Assembly: GCA_000435535.1 (NCBI GenBank)
Contig: FR884519.1
Coordinates: forward strand, 1-32,921
From: Clostridium sp. CAG:575
Lineage (GTDB): Bacteria > Bacillota > Clostridia > TANB77 > CAG-508
Reading direction: 5' to 3'
Length of the DNA stretch: 32,921 nt
Both the position numbers and the translations under genes were made by a program. Each line of letters begins with the position of its first letter. Within the stretch, counting starts at the first letter, position 1. The notes beneath the pieces were generated by a model that searched no databases, had not been told where the DNA came from, and worked only from the letters and a program-made list of their open reading frames with translations. Positions 32,908-32,921 of this stretch are shown piece after piece.

Positions 32908-32921
32908 TATTTCTATTCTAA

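Overview
The window looks like a chromosomal piece of a very AT-rich Gram-positive Firmicute, most likely an anaerobic Clostridia-type gut bacterium. The reasons are the strong A+T bias, purine-rich Shine-Dalgarno (SD) sites before most genes, nine ChW (clostridial hydrophobic W) repeats in one secreted protein, and a streptococcal/clostridial style of cell-wall polysaccharide cluster. No species is claimed. I see no tRNA, rRNA, CRISPR array or complete insertion sequence.

Region 1 (23.4 kb down to position 1, all minus strand) is one long polysaccharide operon that runs off the left edge. It starts at a near-consensus sigma-A promoter (23354-23382). The order of genes is: ABC exporter permease (wzm) and ATPase with sugar-binding tail (wzt); membrane-anchored metallo-beta-lactamase-fold hydrolase; RgpB-like GT2; methyltransferase plus kinase-like plus coiled-coil protein; double GT2; large GT-C-like membrane protein; polyprenyl-P-sugar synthase; DUF2142 membrane protein; second double GT2; GT2/DUF2304 pair resembling GacI/GacJ; two GT2; Wzx-type flippase; Galf-type GT2; UDP-galactopyranose mutase; GtrA; and a GtrB-like GT2 cut by the edge. 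The inferred pathway is cytoplasmic chain assembly, export by Wzm/Wzt with possible WbdD-like capping, and then decoration outside the membrane by polyprenyl-P-sugar synthases, flippases (Wzx, GtrA) and GT-C transferases. A galactofuranose-containing polymer is likely because of glf.

Region 2 (23.4-30.3 kb, minus) holds a small membrane-anchored protein of unknown role, a secreted ChW-repeat M14 carboxypeptidase, a GT2 gene broken by a frameshift, and a long coiled-coil protein with a very acidic repetitive tail. The last three probably form one transcript from a promoter at 30233-30261.

Region 3 (30.4-32.9 kb) holds a frameshifted serine acetyltransferase gene (minus), a RusA-type Holliday junction resolvase (minus), dapA (plus), and a GC-richer promoter-fragment-terminator unit of unknown nature at the right edge.

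The most unusual signals are: (a) hairpins lying exactly between a strong SD and the start codon of wzt and of a GT2 gene; (b) a dispersed hairpin repeat that supplies the C-terminal codons and stop codons of two unrelated genes, expanded in one to an in-frame pentapeptide repeat; (c) a WbdD-like methyltransferase/kinase architecture next to an ABC exporter in a Gram-positive-type genome; (d) two single-base frameshifts.
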